DNA of 64,000 nucleotides from JBBDYH01 sp040901795 (GTDB taxonomy: Bacteria; Planctomycetota; Planctomycetia; Pirellulales; JALHPA01), in assembly GCA_040901795.1 (NCBI GenBank), contig JBBDYH010000075.1, positions 1-64,000 of the forward strand, read 5' to 3'. Under the pieces are notes generated by a model. It was not told the DNA's origin. It saw only the letters and a program-made list of their open reading frames with translations, and ran no database searches. The position numbers and the translations under genes were made by a program. Positions within the stretch are counted from its first letter, which is position 1; the number at the start of each line of letters is the position of its first letter. Below are positions 62,787 to 64,000 of the stretch, one piece after another.

Positions 62787-63869
62787 ATGCGCATTCACGT
62801 TTTGGGATGCCCTAGCCATGTCGGCGGGGCGGATACAGAACTTTGGCATACGCTGCGCCTATGGCGAGCCAATGGTGTCGATGTCGACGTCATCCCGACG
62901 TGGTGTCCCGACCGGGAGCAGAGGTCACGCCTCGATTCCATCGGCGTGTCGCTTCACCAAATCAGCTCACTCGAGGACCTACGAGCCGTTCCGAGTCTCG
63001 TCGGCGGCATTGCCGTCGGCTTCTGCAATGTCCACTTTATCCACGCCGCCCCGCTTCTCAAGGATCTCGGCTGCAAAACAATTTGGGTAAACTGCATGTG
63101 CTGGGTCGGGCCGGAAGAAGTTGCCTACGCGCGCAAGCATGGTCCCTTCTCCGCGTATGTTTTCCAAAGCGATTACCAGCGCAGCCAATTGAAAGAAAGA
63201 TATCGCAGCTTCGGCGCCTCAGAGGCACAGTTTCATCAAATCCGGGGTGCATTCTGTAGCGATGAGTTCCCATTTTCACCGCTGGCCCATCGCAGCAACG
63301 AAGAATTCGTTATCGGCCGAATTGCGCGGCCTGACCTGGACAAGTGGTCGTCGAACCTCTGGCCGATATACTCAGCGATCAACTACGAGCCGAAGCGTGC
63401 GCGCGTCATGGCATGGTGCGACCGATTGACGCAAAAGTGCGGAACGCCGCCAGATTGGGTCGAGACATTGTCCACCAATGAGGAGACAGCGCAAGAGTTT
63501 TTGCGAAGCCTGCACTGCATGTTTCCCATCAACGGCGGCGCGAAGGAAAACTGGCCGCGCTCAGGCTTGGAGGCAATGGCAGTGGGAGTCCCCATCGTGG
63601 CCCAAAACGAATGGGGATGGTCGGAAATGGTCGTTCATGGCGAAACGGGTTTCTTGGGCGGCTCTGACGAAGAGTTAGCTGAGTACACAGCCACGTTGGC
63701 CCGCGACGAAGACTTACGGATGCGGGTCGTTCATGCGGCGCGAAAACGGCTCGTTGATGAATTAGCTAACCCAGATGTACTCTGGAGACAGTGGCAGCGA
63801 TTATTCGATTCGCTGACCGGCACAGGGAGCGCGACCGAATGTTCGCAGGAATTACAGGAGTCGTCCTGA
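62787..63869 (+). CDS. GT4-type glycosyltransferase
   Basis: 360 residues. The ATG at 62787 follows GAGAGGA at about eight bases. The N-terminal MRIHVLGCPSHVGGADTEL has the glycine loop of GT-B enzymes. The C-terminal domain has RSGLEAMAVGVPIVAQNEWG and GETGFLGG, the E-x7-E-type donor site of GT4. It probably belongs to a polysaccharide gene cluster that continues past the window, and its end overlaps the next gene by 31 bases. Confidence 0.85.
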   Translation: MRIHVLGCPSHVGGADTELWHTLRLWRANGVDVDVIPTWCPDREQRSRLDSIGVSLHQISSLEDLRAVPSLVGGIAVGFCNVHFIHAAPLLKDLGCKTIWVNCMCWVGPEEVAYARKHGPFSAYVFQSDYQRSQLKERYRSFGASEAQFHQIRGAFCSDEFPFSPLAHRSNEEFVIGRIARPDLDKWSSNLWPIYSAINYEPKRARVMAWCDRLTQKCGTPPDWVETLSTNEETAQEFLRSLHCMFPINGGAKENWPRSGLEAMAVGVPIVAQNEWGWSEMVVHGETGFLGGSDEELAEYTATLARDEDLRMRVVHAARKRLVDELANPDVLWRQWQRLFDSLTGTGSATECSQELQESS

Positions 63870-64000
63870 ACTGGAAGCGATCGCCGAACGTCACGCGAAT
63901 CGTGAACTGTTGGCGCGAAAGCGACCTGGTGACAGAGGCCATCGTCTGGAACAACAATCCCGACGAAATTGTTCGTCACGATTGGGCCAAGGTTATCAAC
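63839..64000 (+). CDS. Glycosyltransferase-like gene, 5' part
   Basis: The frame from ATG 63839 is open to the window end (54 codons). GITGVVLNWKRSPNVTRIVN and AIVWNNNPDE are typical of the first strand-helix-strand of GT2-like nucleotide-sugar transferases. ACAGGAG in the preceding sequence is too far downstream to serve this ATG, so the start could be later (63860s). The gene is truncated by the window edge. Confidence 0.55.
   Translation, partial: MFAGITGVVLNWKRSPNVTRIVNCWRESDLVTEAIVWNNNPDEIVRHDWAKVIN

Overview
The window looks like part of a draft chromosome from a planctomycete-like bacterium. The GC content is high and shadow ORFs are extensive. It carries a lipid A gene (lpxB), LptF/G-type and Mla-type envelope transport, a PEP-CTERM-like protein, ClpC, a gram-positive-length LexA and many secreted beta-propeller or Cys-rich proteins. 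It also holds a large stock of short palindromic intergenic repeats. The lineage is inferred from gene content, not from a marker gene. Two N10 gaps (1003-1012 and 58831-58840) both fall inside palindromic repeats.

Layout. (1) 1-14431 is the 3' part of a respiratory complex I operon, nuoD(partial)-E-F-G-H-I-J-K-L-M-N. An orphan antitoxin-like gene sits between nuoE and nuoF and a nucleotidyltransferase-like gene between nuoF and nuoG. The gaps between the nuo genes are filled with several repeat families. (2) 14541-17682 holds a degenerate NtrC-like regulator (no GAFTGA, altered Walker A), an overlapping receiver-like protein and the Mrp Fe-S carrier ATPase. (3) 17959-18054 encodes a 31-residue Lys-rich peptide on the minus strand, preceded by GCGC-rich DNA. 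(4) 18636-28970 is mostly minus strand: SGNH hydrolase, M50 protease, LpxB with a GT2-like partner, a secreted beta-propeller protein, a P450, three secreted Cys-rich proteins, a CYTH enzyme and a membrane protein. A free-standing four-helix-bundle gene lies among them on the plus strand. (5) 29128-35918 has a TlpA-like thioredoxin, an extended ThiE, a Panacea-domain toxin-antitoxin candidate with a good sigma70-type promoter, clpC with a terminator, and a RelBE-like pair. (6) 36083-39350 is an MlaE-F-D lipid transport set. (7) 39538-46463 holds a PEGA lipoprotein, a PP2C phosphatase, a frameshifted IS30 element with visible inverted repeats, a HAF/PEP-CTERM protein and ParDE. (8) 46691-56798 holds a GT87-like membrane glycosyltransferase, an LptF/G-like permease, a histidine kinase/NtrC pair, a broken esterase, lexA and a PQQ-type propeller. 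(9) 56805-64000 holds a 5-oxoprolinase/hydantoinase A+B, which is probably a single ORF once the gap artefact is removed, then a WD40 protein, a frameshifted C15-peptidase-like gene and the start of a glycosyltransferase cluster.

The clearest themes are housekeeping operons loaded with small palindromic repeats, and coding sequence made from such repeats (nuoN tail, histidine kinase, oxoprolinase linker). There are three toxin-antitoxin candidates. Several frameshifts occur, some at G/C homopolymers, that may be assembly errors. No tRNA, rRNA or CRISPR array was seen.
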